Assembly: GCA_029204225.1 (NCBI GenBank) | Contig: CM055096.1 | Coordinates: forward strand, 43,432,901 to 43,496,900 | DNA length: 64,000 nt | Direction: 5' to 3' | From: Diphasiastrum complanatum | Lineage: Eukaryota > Streptophyta > Lycopodiopsida > Lycopodiales > Lycopodiaceae | Program-made: the position numbers and the translations under genes | Shown here: piece by piece, positions 32,748 through 50,150 of the stretch | Position numbering within the stretch: position 1 is the stretch's first letter | Layout of the letters: each line of letters begins with the position of its first letter | Notes under the pieces: generated by a model | What the model was told of the DNA's origin: nothing | The model's input: only the letters and a program-made list of their open reading frames with translations | The model's database searches: none

Positions 32748-33047
32748 GGAGAAAATGAGAACGTTTGTGAGTGATTCTCATTTTCACTTTTTTGAGCTAC
32801 CAATTTTTTGTGGAGACGTATCTTAAAAGTTAAAAAATCAGTCATGGTTTTATATTTTTTGTGCCATAAAACCTTATTATCTTCTTATTGTATTGCTGTG
32901 TAACATTGCCATATCTGAATTGGATTTGGGGATCAAATGCAAGCTTAATTTTCATCCCTATTGCAGAATTTCTTAGATCACCTTTTTACAATTATCTCTC
33001 AGAATTGATTTTTCAGCAGGAAATTAAAAAGCATCATCATTTATACC

Positions 33048-33049
<2 letters not shown>

Positions 33050-33142
<93 letters not shown>
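33050..33142. repeat. (GT)n-(GA)n compound microsatellite
   Basis: (GT)n 33050-33098 runs directly into (GA)n 33098-33142, about 300 bp past the PSD stop codon. It has the same GT-to-GA order as 2701-2767. Confidence 0.98.
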
Positions 33143-33143
<1 letters not shown>

Positions 33144-34269
33144 AGGTTAAACCACTGGAAGCGATTTGAGGGGACTAATGCCAGAGACTGTTGAGTTCCA
33201 GATAAAGTTAAGATGCATGCTTTATATAGATTCTTCATGGGCAGAAACCAATCACAAGGTCTAATTGTTTTCAAGGTGACCTTTTCCACCACATGACAAT
33301 CCTATGTAGCCTATGTCCATTTAGTCATCAAGGATCTATTGTGAACAACGAAACATATCTCTGACAGTCTGCTCTGTATATTTTAGATGTAAGGGATATC
33401 ATTCTAACAAGTGGAGCATGTTGTGCTAACTACATCATCGATGTAAAAGTACGGTCGCAAGGTCTGGAAGTGATTCTAAACTATGGAAAGGGAACTTCCC
33501 TTTTCTATTGCAAAACAATACCTATTCAAGACGAAGAAATCAGGGTCAGATTCCTTCAAGATGGTGCTAAGTTTTAACAAGATATTTTGAGTAAAAGATC
33601 GTATTATGGAATTGATATGCTTTTTGAAACTAGCCCCTTTGAAAAGCTCATTAGTGACAATTGGGGTAGAAGCTTCAAATTCCCACTGTGCCTCGTGACA
33701 CGAGGTATATTATTCATGTAACACAGAATACACATCAATATTAGGAATATGAAACTTCCAAACTAGTAGCTTCAGTTGTAGGATCACATTGAGTCAAGAA
33801 ACTTCCATTTGATGGACATTAGGGGACTAATGTGATTGTAGGTTGTGGATGGTTCTATAATAAGTTTGCTACTTTAATTATGGATTATAGAATCTAACGA
33901 TGAATTTTGATTTTTAATTGTAGAAAAGTGTCAATATAGGCAAATGGGGATATTTCGCTCTCCCCCCCCCCCCCCCCCCCCCTCTTTGAAATCTCAAAAT
34001 AATTGCAAGTGAAGCTTTTCATGTTATATGTAACTTTGGATAATACTGATTTTCATAGATGATGTTTAGACACGAAGTTTTTTTATTATTATAGAAAGAT
34101 TGAATTCAAATGTGTGAAACCATGAGATAGTACATTCTTTAAATGATGAATTTAGTGTATTTTTTAAAGAGTTTCCTTGTGTTCTATATCTTAGAGGACA
34201 AAAACTTACGAGATAGAGCCCTTGCATGATAGTCATCTTGTTTGTTGTCAAGTGTTTTGGTTTTGTAAA
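33143..34269. other. Downstream flank of PSD, no gene recognised
   Basis: AT-rich. A 21-base C run lies at 33962-33982. Some plus-strand frames (about 33400-33600) may be degraded Ty3 protease-region sequence, but no DTG/DSG motif is visible. Confidence 0.4.
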
Positions 34270-35300
34270 AAGATGAAGTCAAATCGACTAAGAGAGAAGA
34301 ATTCATAAGAAGTTGTTTTTAAAGACAGATTGAAGTATGACTTTGAGTTTTCAATGTTGTGTTTGGGCTAACTAATGCTCAGGACACCATCCAACAAACA
34401 ATGAGCAATTTTGTTTTTTCCATGTATGATAATATTTGTTTGTAGCATTTTTAGATATTTTGCTCACAAAACTAAAAGAGCATATCAATAAACACGAGAA
34501 CCACTGTGCTAAAGAAATTAGATGCAAGTTTCTAAAAGAACTATTTTACCTAGGACATGTCATATCTTCTCAAGGGATTTGAATTGGTTACAACAAGAGA
34601 AAGATAGTTGTAGAATGGCCCAAACTTGAGCATTTCCAATGTCCTTTAAGAAGTTGATTAAGGGCCATGCTGCAGTGGCAACATCCTTCAATAATTAATC
34701 AAAAGGGAAGACTAACAAGTTTCATACTCTCAGCAATCTATTTATACATGCCCAATAATGCATATCTTTGACCTTGGTAAACCATATGTGCTCTATATTG
34801 ATGCTAGTGATTGTGCAACAAAGCACTATTATTGTAGGTGGAGAGGCCAATAGTTTTAGAAAGTGAAAAGTTGAGCTATGTCAAGAATAAGAGTTGTTTG
34901 CAACAATCTATGCTTTAAGATTACATTACCCAAATCATCAAATTTTATAAATCATATATCATAGTCTGTATGCATGATCTTTGTGGTAGAAAATTTAGTT
35001 CCCCAAACTTATGGAGTTTGATTTGAGATCCACAATGTTAAGGTTGTTGCTAAAAAATAAGCAAATGTTCTTAGCCAAATCAATGAAGTGAATTTGCTTT
35101 CCTTCACTTAGCTTACAACTTACAACCAACTTTTATCTATTTTTAAGAGGGGTTCACCAAATTGAAATATATTGTGGTTGATTTTGGCATATAATTAACG
35201 TAGTGAGTGCTCAATTGATGGAAATGTGTTATAAAATTTTGAAACAAATCAAAGAGAAAGAAAACATAACATTTTTGTACTCTATTCATGATGGATTGTT
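34270..35300 (+). pseudogene. Ty3/gypsy RT-RNase H relic
   Basis: Plus-strand fragments in several frames follow RT order: GLTNAQDTIQQTMSNF, then HINKHENHCAKEIRCKFLKE and LFYLGHVISSQGI, then the RNase H start YVLYIDASDCATK, and an ELFATIYALR-type segment. Numerous stops and frame changes show an old copy. No LTRs could be assigned. Confidence 0.75.
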
Positions 35301-38300
35301 TCGAGCAATATCAATAGCCACAAGTTGTCGGTCTCATGAAGAGCTGCAAACTTATTTGGCCTTGCCATAGTACCATGCATTCTTTAGTTTTGCTTGAGGG
35401 AGGAAAAGCCCTTTTACACTTAGCTTATATTTCCCTTTTGCATATGTTAGAGAGATCATGACCATCGAAGAAAGGTCCTATTTTCAAGTTGATCTTTTTC
35501 CCTCAGAAACATGCCCAATATTGTCTCTACATGTCTCTATAATTGCTAAATCATTTTATTCTAAAGACAAATCTCATGCTAACAAAAATAAAAGATTTTC
35601 TTACTTTCTTTCCACACATGTAGGCTTCAATAGAGTTAGAACAGAGTTTTTCTTTCACTTATAATATCTATTAGAACATTCTCTTCATTATTGTATTCAA
35701 GGAGCCTCTAGAAGTGGTTTCATACGAAGATTCATAAAAGCTTAGTAGAATTCATTCCTAACACATGCTCTTTTTCAGGTCAAACATTTTTAATAGGGGT
35801 TCTTGCAAGGTAGTTGCTAGAGCCCTTGTTGTTAGGCTTGGCCCATCCTACAAAAGTTTATTCCTTTAATTAATAGGATATTTTTTATTCCTTTAATTAA
35901 TAGGATATTTTTTGACATACTAGTATCATTGAATCTCTATGCACCATCCATATTGCCATAGGCTTCTAGCAAGGTAAGACTCTTTGCATTGATCTAGATG
36001 AGACTTTGATAGACTTGATTCTTTATATCTATTCATGCATGATAGATGCACATGTGAAAAAAATCTAATTTTGGGTTATTTTCAAATTAATTCTCTACAT
36101 TGAGAAGAAAAGAAAACCGAGCTTGGATCTTGATTTACTAGTCTAAAGTTATTAGACTAGATCAAGACTAGAGAGCATGATGATAGAAGTATTATCATTC
36201 TTAATAGAATTTTTGGTTTTTTTTGTCTTTCTTTTTCTGTTTTAGATGGGTTGGGTCTTCTTCTTATGCCCTAAAGCAAAATTGCTTTTTGCATTGTCTC
36301 AAGAAATAGGTATAAAATGTTTTTAATGGCACGAGAAATACAATATATATTTATGCATGCAACATGTATGGTGTGGCAACAGATGTTGCCACCAGAGGCA
36401 AATTAAAAGAAGTGAGTACCAATATATCCCAACTCATTATATTCTGATACATTTTAGTGAGAATAAAGCTCATCATGATGTGTTTTTGTACTATTGTATC
36501 TTATAAGTGATGTTGTAATGTTATTATATTTGGACATTTCATGTTGCTTTTAAGAATGCACTTTCTAGTGTCAAGTATTGGCAGTGAAATGTCTCTTGTC
36601 ATAGCTTTTTGGAGTCCATTCAAACAAAATTGGTAATAGATGGAATTAGAATTCCATCCACCAAGCTTCAGCACTTGAATACAGTAAGTAAAGTGCAATG
36701 GTTATTGATAAAGGAAGAGAGTTAAATGAAACATTGGATGTGTGGCATGTGTAACCTTGTGTCGAAATGACAAGAAACCTAAAAAAATTATTTTTAGAAA
36801 TGTGAGGCCAAGCAAAACCCAGTAGTACTATAAATTTTGCAAAATACATCTTTGCCCTAGAGAGTGTGATGCTCTTTGGTACTACTCTCTAAGTAGTATG
36901 CTGAGTGTTTTGGAAATATGTGCATGATAGCATCTTGGATACGAGGCTTGTGTCATTTATAAAATTGAAATCTTTATGGAAAGTGTTGGAATTGTGTCAT
37001 TTTCTATGTTAGTTTGGGCATTTTCTTGTATATTATTGAACCGTATTCACTATGGAGTAGTTATATGCAATTTTGTCATCACTTTGGCATGAGTTGCTTC
37101 GTGAATGTCTGTAGAATCAACTCAATATTGTGATATGAGTTTCATGAGGAGAATCAACTATGAGTATTTGTTGATCTTGTGGTGGTAAAGATGGTATTTG
37201 TTCTATTTTTTAGAGATTATACATAAAATTGGTTAGTCTACACCACATGAATTCAACTACTCTTTGCATGATCATATCATACTATTCTTCGAGAGACGAA
37301 TATATAGATATTATTGGAATGTTTGTAGTTGTGTTGTTGTCTCTACATCGTTATAATAAGATTCGTCTACTATTGCATTTGTTAAATTTGTCTTGAGATG
37401 CTTTATGGAAAGAAAAAAAAACCATTGGTGCCTCTACTTGATTCAATTTCTAGATTAATGTCCTTGGTGATTGTTGATTCATAAATTAGATTATTCTCTC
37501 TTCATGAGAGACCCTTTTTGAACAAGTAATCAAGCTTAATCCAATAAATGCACACTATTTAATTGCAAGATTCTCATTTATAGAAAACACCCTGGTGATT
37601 TTTGTTATTAATAGGCTCCTTAGAAGAAATTTGTTTGTGTACAGTCCATTTGTGTACTATCCAATTAGGTTAGCCGAACGGAAAAATCTTGTATGTAGAC
37701 TAATAAGAAGAATACTTGATGTAAACTTTCGTGTACCCCTTCAAGTTTAACATACCTAAAATTTTCCAAAAAGTATAAAATAATTATGAACATGCACACT
37801 TGGTTTACAATATTATAGCTCATTGACATGAACTTGTACAAAGAATTTTGTGTAATTCCGTACTATGTAGAAGATGTAGATTTTCTATGGGAAAGGAAAT
37901 CAAAAGTGTTCTTGCATGATTCAACTTCTCTACCAATCTATCCACAGTTAGCATCTATTCAGACATAAAAATTAAACAATTAGTGCACTTGAAAATATGG
38001 GATAGAAATCTTAAAACAAATGAACATCTCAACATTTTAGAAAGATGTATAATGTATGATGCATCATTTAAAGATTCAACCTTTTTTTTTTTTTATCACA
38101 CTTACGCACTATAGTCTAGGGGTCCATGGATCAATAAAGATGACAAGCTAAAAGGTCGGAATAATTATGTTTGTTTAGTGGAAAAACTTTGAGAAAAAGT
38201 TGATGAAATATAATTTCATATTCATAATGGCATTCACAATCTTAAGTCATGATTTGAGAAATTCTCCATATTCATCCAAAATATTCCATAATAATTTTAC

Positions 38301-40880
38301 CAACACAAAATTTTCAAGTTGAGATTGTCACATTTTTCATAATTATACATTTTTGACATTTATAATTCCATCGCTCTATAATCATAATTTGGCTAATCAA
38401 TATTCGTTATCTTCAAATTTGACATTTACTACGTTTTAATAAGAATATCATGTTTTCAAACTTTCAGTCATGATTTTATGAATGTAGTCATGCTCTTGTC
38501 TTTCTATATTCATGATCCAATATTTATGGTGTTTTACATTCATTAGGGGATATTAGAACTCAAAATGAGCCCTTTGTCAAAATGTTTTTTTCACTTCGCA
38601 CGCTTTCAACGTCCAAGTGGCCCAATAAATTGTGTCCATCTGTGATGAGCTGTAACAGTGCTTGACGGATGGATTTTTTTGGCTTTCCCAGCCAAAATCT
38701 AGCAATTTTCAAAAATCACGTCGGGGCAAAACAAATGATTGTGATTGGACCCGAATACTCCTTTGCTACCTGTATTGTACCCTTGAGGTTAATTTGGATT
38801 CAATATTCATGAACTATAGTTAACTAATCCCTGTAGTTTAGGAACTTCTTGTCATTCTTAGGTATACCTCTCATTCTCTTCATTCTCTCCAATCTCAACT
38901 TCCGTAGACATATTTTGGACTAATGGCGACACATAATCAAAGACCAAGAGGAACCATTGATGCTATCAATATTTGCAATGAAAATATCCTAAATATCAAT
39001 GGATTTTGATGCATCCTTTTTCAAAAGGCTCCTTCCAAAAAAGAAAAAGATCAGATAACATATATCGAAGCTCTTGGAAAGGAAGGATAATGGATTCAAA
39101 GTATCAGCTGCCGGTGAATCTATCACGGAAGTTTTAGTTCAGCATGCTTATCTTCACAAAGAGCTCAACATTCAAGATTTGAATCCAAATGAAAGAAGAA
39201 AATGCAATTGTAGGTATACGATTAGTATGTACATATTCAAATTAAATTTGTTTAGTATTAGCATTTTCTTTATATTAAATTTTTCTCATGATATTTTTGT
39301 TGGTTTTGCAAATTAATGTCCATCAAATTTCGTGGAATGGCAATCAGTTTAATCTATTGTAGGAATAATTGATGCCATACATTTTGATATCGATATTTTG
39401 TAACATAAAGGTCCCTTTTAGAGTCGGGTTTTTTTTCATGATCACACCTATATTCGTGATAAAAATGGCTTAGTGGGTAGATTAGAGCCATATCCTCTAC
39501 CAAATTTTTCGAGTGAGGAATAGATTTCTCCAGATTCAACAATTTCATAAAGTTTTTGATCTAGACATTATATGGATATTCAGAGTATATTAAAATGTAG
39601 CACTGATTCAAAGAATAATAGATTAAGTTTGTATCTACCTTTTACTATTTTTGTTGATTTTTTTTTCTAAATGCAATGTTCGGTGAACAAAAACAATGTT
39701 TACTTGTAAGGACTTGAGTGATGAAATGCTCACCGAGTTGTTGGATAATCATTGGGATATGAAAAAACATGAGCAAGTTAAGTGCAGAGTATGTAAGTCA
39801 TCAATGACATTTAGATATCACATAGAAAAACAAATGCTCACTTTGCTGTTGTATTATAGAAGATGGATAAAATGCAAAAATGATTGAAAGCCACTAGATC
39901 AAGATTATGCATTAAATCATCAAGAGCAACATTAAATAACAATGAAAAGAAATGACAATGTCATTCTTTCTATGATTGAGGTTGAGAAAGATTAGAGTCT
40001 CAATCACATTCAATCATAACTAGACATGTTGCATTTCGATCTTCCTTAGTACTTTCAATTTTGAATAAATGGTGTAAAGGTACGTTATGCCATATGAAAA
40101 TTTTCATTTTTCGATTTCTTAGTGATTTAGTTTTACAAGATAATTGAACTTAAACAGTTTCTCATGTGCAGGTAAGAGCAAGGCAGGAAGAACATAAAAA
40201 ATACACAAACATAGGCACATCCATCGAAATTGAAGATCCATAGAGTTTGAACAATGTAATTTTCTATTATGTCGTATAATTTTTTGTATACATCATATTT
40301 GATAATATATGAACTGCTCAACTTGAGTATCATTGTTCAAGTTGAGAGTCTTTTTTTTTTCTATGATCTCTATGTCCATTTCTCCAAATGGAAGTAAATT
40401 TGGTGGAGAATGTATAATTGAAACTAGAAATGATTTTTTCGATAACAATTTTTATTGTCTCCTATCGAAAATGCATTATCTCCTTTGGGAAGACCTTCGG
40501 ACAAGATAACTGCAAAAAACAAAAACACAAGCACATGTTATTAATCAAGAATAAGTGATTGTGATTGTGAATAAATATATTACCTCAAGCAGATTCGGAA
40601 GCTTATCGTGTTGTGCAATTTCAAAAATGTTTGGCATTGTATACTGTATACCAGCCACAACTAACACAGTCAGTTTGTTGGGAGAACTAGTGTGTTCAAA
40701 TATATACGAAGGTTAAAAATAAAATTTTGTGTAAAAAAAAATATATGGTATATCGGGTCAACGTGCATGTGATTAAATTGAAATCTACAAAAGAAACAAG
40801 CGCACATTGAATCGATATCAAATAAAAAATATCTTTGCATCAAACATTTTAAGCTTTGTATAGGCTGTTGCACCTGGCAC
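35301..40880. other. AT-rich intergenic DNA, no gene recognised
   Basis: 5.6 kb without convincing coding sequence on either strand. A 27-bp tandem repeat (ttcctttaattaataggata core) is at 35857-35912. A weak Copia-integrase-like RLAERKNLV frame occurs near 37665, too short to call. Confidence 0.45.
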
Positions 40881-40889
40881 TGGAAAGAG

Positions 40890-41215
40890 TTCCAATACTT
40901 TCTGGATAAGGCTCTTCCTACACATTTGCTCTCTATTAGCAGAATTATAGATTTAGGACACAAAGTAGAATTCGAATTAGATCAATGCAAAGTAGTTGAT
41001 GGGACATGCAAGATCCTAGCACTCGGAAAGAGGCATGGATACTTGTACAAATTAGGTCATTGCTTTTTTGCCTAATCAAACTCTTAATACTTTTGTACAG
41101 TTCAATAAATGTTTACTTTGGCATTATAGACTTGGTCACTTAAATCATTCTTTTGTACAACACATGTCTAAGCAGTCTATTGTACTTGATCTCGACTATC
41201 CAGATAGGAGAGTCG
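40890..41215 (+). pseudogene. Copia protease/pre-integrase fragment
   Basis: Plus-strand frames encode LLSISRIIDLGHKVEFELDQ, LGKRHGYLYKLGH, and then WHYRLGHLNHSFVQHMSK, the GAG-pre-integrase zinc-binding region of Copia pol (H-x-R-L-G-H). A stop and frameshift at about 41077 break it. It resembles the minus-strand copy at 62411-62596. Confidence 0.85.
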
Positions 41216-42196
41216 AATTACTAGTCTATCAAGATTGTATATCCTGACTCCATTGACTATCAACAACAACACGCTCGACTCCGAATAGTCGCAGCCTTCT
41301 CATGACCACTTTTTGTATTGTGCAACTACTTGGACAACGACAGCAGCTACCATGATAGATGACACAACGGCTCCATCCCATCTTCTTGTATATACATCTG
41401 CACAAATGTGAATTGTATACTGTTGATCGTTGTAATTAATTAACATATCGTCAAATACCAATTGATTCCATACGAAATAAGTTGATTCCACATACTCTCG
41501 AGCATCCATAGACGCTGAGGTGACAGCTTATCAAAGACAAACATAGTAGATGCTTTCAAGCATTGATTCTTTCCTTCCAGACTGATTGTCAAAATAGGCT
41601 CATGGTTGTTACAGATTGTAGTTAGCTTTGGTGCTAGCATCATATAAACATGATACATTAACAAGTCTCAAGACTAGACCTATAGTTCAAAGCATGCCTT
41701 CTAACTTTGATAAAATTTCTGTTCACAATTGAAATACCTAGGGTGGATTGAAACTACTAGTGTCAAGTATCATGCTTGGCCACTTTCCTTACCACCCATT
41801 TGTTTGCCTTGGCAAATGAATTGACAACACCCCCAAACCACTACAACCTAGTTGGCCATTTGAATTCATGACACACAATTGCCCCATTTTTTTGCTTTGT
41901 TGCAAAATGATAAGCTAGTTTGACGACGTGCTAAAAGTTGATATGTATGTATGGAGCGGCCTAGAGCGGAGATGGTGGGGAGCTATTTCTACCTTTTCCA
42001 CTGACGCTTTTTCCTCGATTGCTAGGTGATCTTGCTTTTGTATAGTGAAACGCGACTGCTCCTCGTGTTTTCAGTTGGACCAGTTGCTTTCTGTCGAGCT
42101 TTCTTAACTTCTGTTGTCTTTGTTTTTAATTTTCCTAACTGGCTTCCTTGTTGATTGTGTTTGTTTAACACATTTAGCCTCTCTATGAGAAATCTT
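41216..42196. other. No gene recognised
   Basis: Mixed AT-rich DNA between Copia and LINE relics. Short open frames have no recognisable motif. Confidence 0.4.
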
Positions 42197-44013
42197 TTAC
42201 ATGTGGCTATGTTTTGTAACACTCATTACTGGCTCCGAGCTTGCCTCTGTCTCTGCCTCCCAGTACCTCTGTTATGCTTCTCTTGTTGTATTTTCTGGTT
42301 GTGTTGGCTATTTTGGACATGAAAGTGATAGTCGGATTCCAATAGAAAATGCCCTGAAAACAGCAGACAAAGAACCACAAGATATGACACAAGAAAGACG
42401 TCTTTCTCAAATAACTCAAGGAGAAGGTTCAATTGTTATTGCAATAGCAGTTGAGAACCAACTAATTCTTCGACCTCTTAAGACTATAAGCCTTGACAAT
42501 AGTGGAGAAAGCCTTGAAGAATTGGGATAAACACCTAAAAAAGGTACTTCCTCCAGATCTACACAGAAAAGAAACATTCGAAAGCGTAGAATGGGGATAT
42601 TAGCTACTCCAACAAAGTTTAACAACTTCTATGCTACTCCGGAGAACAATGATGCTACAGAAAATAGCCTTCTGGTATGTCCAAAAATTGGAGATATACC
42701 TCAAGACATGAACTTGGGAGAAAAGATTAAAGGCAAGAACAGAACTTTTTAAGACATATTGTTGTCTAACAGCCCGCCAGAAAGTACAGTTTCCACCCTA
42801 TTCGACGGTCTCTGCTTTTTAATTGCCTGCAATCTATTCTTCACTCCAACCTAGTGATTTTTATCCAAGAAACCAAACTTAGCGGCTTCCTTCTCGATAT
42901 TCTTATCAAGTCTTTTGCTCGGAACTTCAATTATTCGTGTAGCACCCCTGCTAATGGTACTCGCGACGGTTTGATTACTCTAGTTTCAAGAGACTGGAAA
43001 CTTCCTTCTCATTTTTTCCTCCCTGGGGGCTCTGCTACTGTTTGCACCATTTCCAAGTGTGGATTTGCCTTTAACATCTTCAATATTTACGCCCCCAACT
43101 CTCCCCTTTCTCGTATAGATCTTTGGAATGACTTGTCTCCCCATAATTCCCTTCCTTCGATGATTTCAAGTGACTTTAACATGTACCTTCATCTGCTAGA
43201 TGGGCCTAATCACATTTCTTTTGCTAAAGATAGGCATGGGATTGTTTGGCATACGCTTTTACCGATGGTGACCTTGGATAACTTTCTACTTATTCCCCTT
43301 TTGACTGTAATAATAAATGGTTACTTAAAGCCCTTGATAAGACTGGAAAGATCTCCTATCCCTCTGTCTTTGCTGCCACTAACGATCCAAATTTCACTTT
43401 CTCTTGGTACGATTCCAAATTGAATCTCTCTGATTCCCCCTCCCTATGGAAAAAAAGATTTCGTCTCACTCACAAGATTAAAACTGGTAAGCTTAGAATA
43501 TTTTCTCTCAGAATTCTTCAGCTTTCGAGCCAACTATAAAGATGACATCTCGCATGTCTGCTCCAAATGCAAAACATTAGAAGAGGATGTGATTCACCTG
43601 TTCTTTTTTTTTGTTATGCTCTTCTTTGGAAATCTGTTGCTAACCTTTTCATTGCTCATTTTCATGTCAGATTTAGAAGATTCAGCCATACAGACCTATT
43701 GCTAAATAAAATCACTTTTGAGGATGTAATAATTAATTCTTATTGGCAGTGTATTAGAGGCATTACTCTATGAAACATTTGGCTAGATAGGAATTGCAGG
43801 GAATTTGGGAAAGGTGATTTTATCGTCTCCCCCCTACTCCTATTCAAAGAAGCTAATAAACTTATGCTTCTTTGGGAATGGTGATTTTATCGTCTCCCCC
43901 CTACTCCTATTCAAAGAAGCTAATAAACTTATGATTCTCTCAGATTTTTTTTTCCATGTACTTTGTAAAAAATTTCTAATCTATGGTTAACCATTTTGAG
44001 AGAAAAAAAAAAA
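42197..44013 (+). mobile_element. LINE (L1-type) relic with endonuclease and C-terminal zinc region
   Basis: At 42854-43423 an apurinic-endonuclease-like domain is visible: FIQETKL, then FNIFNIYAPNSP and ISSDFNMYLH (the QETK, NIYAPN and DFN motifs). The RT itself is absent. At 43520-43800 comes the C-terminal region with CSKCKTLEEDVIHLFF in one frame and ALLWKSVANLF in another, as in the zf-RVT end of plant LINEs. An A-rich run at 44003-44013 may be the tail. The upstream open frame at 42201-42530 may be the inter-ORF region. The element has an internal deletion and frameshifts, so it is inactive. Confidence 0.75.
43813..43934. repeat. Tandem duplication at LINE 3' end, 67-bp period
   Basis: The block starting ggtgattttatcgtctcc and running to taataaacttatg occurs twice, at 43813 and 43880, virtually identical. 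A recent local duplication. Confidence 0.93.
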
Positions 44014-46531
44014 GTTCATATGTATTGCCTTGTGAGTTTGAGGAGGCAAATGTTTTGTTTTGAAATTTTAAATTAAAATCATAGACAAAGCCTTGATGTA
44101 ATCCTTCATATCAATTCATTTCACTCAACTTTCTCACAACAAGCAACTTGCATGTAGTATGAAACTATGAAAGGTGAGGAGATGATAGATCTATCGTTTT
44201 AAATGGACCAAGGACAGGCTCCATCATCACCCACATACTTGCCTCAAAGCGTCCTTAGCCACCAGGTTATTGCTCTCCATGGCAGGACAAAAAAAAAAAA
44301 GTTAATGGCATTAGGCCAAGTTTCAATGCTTTTGAAGGCAAACTTTGCTTAGCAAATGTCACATGCTTATATGACGATTTTAAAATTTGCCTTTAAGTTA
44401 AAAAGGCATGATGAAATTTGAAAGTCAAAACATGAACTAACATTTCACATTGAACGATGTGTAAAAAATGATACCCCCTTCATCATGAAAGGAACACATG
44501 CCTTAATAAGAGTCGTGCAAAATACTCTCATCCATTAAACCTCTTTGCACGTTCCTATTAAAACTGTTTGCACACTTTCATTTGAGAGGTAAAATATGAA
44601 CTCGCGTGCCATGTTGAAGACCTTGGTACAAAATGAGTACCCATCATCTTTTCATCCTGAAATGAACATATGTCCTTCAAATTCCAACCCACTAATCCAA
44701 AAACATTATTTAACTACAGACATGATTCTGAGCGATCCATGCATCGTGATTCTTCATCACATCAGGATTCAGATCTGCAAGGAAAGGATTTTCCAAAAGT
44801 AAAAGAATGGAAAGCAAATCAAAGGACAAAGGAAAGGAACATGATGATGAGTGTGGAGGCTCGGAATGTGGGCGTGACAGTCTACTCTACAGACTACAGT
44901 CACCACAAAGACCTTAGAAGCAATGATTCATCATTCCAGTGAACGCGACCGCTTATTTAAGCACTTTCAAGCTGATTTTCTGCGGATCTCCAGATTCTTG
45001 GCATCTCATCAATAGTCACAACACTCAGCAGCAGCCGTCAATTCTCAAGAGTCCACGGCGCTGGGCCCCGCACACGCGTTCGCCCACTACTGCCCACTCA
45101 AGTAGTAGGAGGCTGGAGCAGTAATGATGAAGCCATGCTTTCTTCCTTTCTCGACCGATTCCACCCCCATCCTCCAAGGCGCCAGCGACGTCAAGTGCAC
45201 TGTAAAATGGACTGGGGTCACTGGGCGATGCGGCAATGCGCATCCTTCCATGATCGCACGTTCCAAAGTTGAAAAACTTGTCTCACATCAACACACTACT
45301 ACTTCAACCAGTGCGACATTCTTACTACCACCATGCTCAATGTACATCATGTACAATGTGAAATTTTCTAAGAGAAGAAAACTCTCAAGTCAACGGATAT
45401 GAACTGCCCAGTTCGCAAAAGAGTGCTCCTTGAAAACCTCCTTCCATCAACATTACCTCTATCATCTATCCTGCTATTCTTTTAACATTGTTGGTTTTAA
45501 GAAAATGTTCCTTTCAAAATCCTACAAGTGAACACTTGCATCATAGTTCCTCAAATGCTAGTAATCTTAAACACTTTAAGCTATGGAGCAAGCCAAGAGC
45601 ACAAAATTATACTCATAATGGCTCTCACAAGGCATTATGCCCATAGAAGTCCAAGGAGCCCTCTTGATGTCTTAGCTATATATCTTAAAGTAGTTTTATA
45701 ATGCTCAAAATTATAAAACTTTAAATTTTTTTCCTCAAACACTTGCTCAATGTCAATATCATAATATGCATTTATAATTGATTCAAACCAATGAATCTTA
45801 CATGCTAGAAAACTTGGGGCATATAAATTCCTTCTATCTTTGTTGAGTATAAAATTTCCCACAAAAGAAAATTGAGTGTCATTAGTCAAGATCCTCCACA
45901 TTTTTTCAAGAAATCAATATTTGGAGAAAGATGCATGTTCCATTCTCAAATTATGTCGGTTTCTTAAGCACAACCACAAATGGTAGATTACATAAACACA
46001 TGTCCACAACGGGGTCTTGGAAGATATCTTTACAAATCAAAAGGTATCCAAAGACTCCACTGTCATTGTTTTGATGGTTTAAGTTTAAATATTTTCATGC
46101 AACTCCTTTAGCATACAAAAGTTATTGGCAACTTTGACTAAAAGAATCTTCTTGTATACACTAGAAGTAATACAAATGTATTACCCATACATTAGTGCAT
46201 GGGTAATACAATTTTTTGACAATTGAATTTAGGTCTCATGCACTACTTGAGCTTTCTTGTTAGGAGCCCACCATTACATTGCAATCAAGTGTTGTAGTAC
46301 ATTTTACATCAATTTATTCAACATAATGATCTCCACCATTTGCCCATAAAGCATTATACACTTTGACAAGCACAAATTGTACAATTAGATCATTTAATTG
46401 AAGAGTTGAAGATTTTGTTGATTTTGCATACAAGCTTGTGTAGATCTCTCTTTTGCATGCAATCTTTTGAGTTCAATACATTAATTTTTATTAGTACTTT
46501 GCTCTCAGCTCTTACAATGGCATGTACTTCA
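44014..46531. other. No gene recognised
   Basis: A somewhat more GC-rich patch at 44940-45300 has open frames on both strands (92 codons + at 45124; 72 codons - at 45025), without a recognisable domain. A perfect 12-bp inverted repeat with a 10-nt loop (tgtattacccat...atgggtaataca) is at 46177-46210. Confidence 0.4.
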
Positions 46532-46830
46532 TCATTCTCTCTCTTGTGTCAACATCAAATTTAACATCCAAACCATTATGGGATTTTTTGTTATCTTGGA
46601 TACATAAAGAACATCATGATCATTAAGACACAAGACTTTTGATAATGCTACACTTAATGGAATGCATCCTATTCCTTTAATCCTACATTCAATATCATTT
46701 GATGTATAGATTGACCTTTTTGTACCCTCAAATGGCATGAGACTTGTGAATGAATTTCTAAAATTCGACATATGGGAACTAGCCCCATTATCTATCCACC
46801 ACAATCTCACTCTTGAAAGGGGAAGTGGAA
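46532..46830 (-). pseudogene. Copia protease relic
   Basis: The minus-strand frame starts LWWIDNGASSHMSNF and continues with IKGIGCIPLS and VLYVSKITKN. These match Copia protease (WWIDSGASxH) and the following linker (GxGxV, DVLYVPxL). It is truncated at both ends. Confidence 0.8.

Positions 46831-50149
<3,319 letters not shown>

Positions 50150-50150
<1 letters not shown>

Noticed and set aside
37620-37760. Copia integrase fragment (RLAERKNLV frame)
   Set aside because: Only one weak motif and no neighbouring domain in any frame; too little to annotate.
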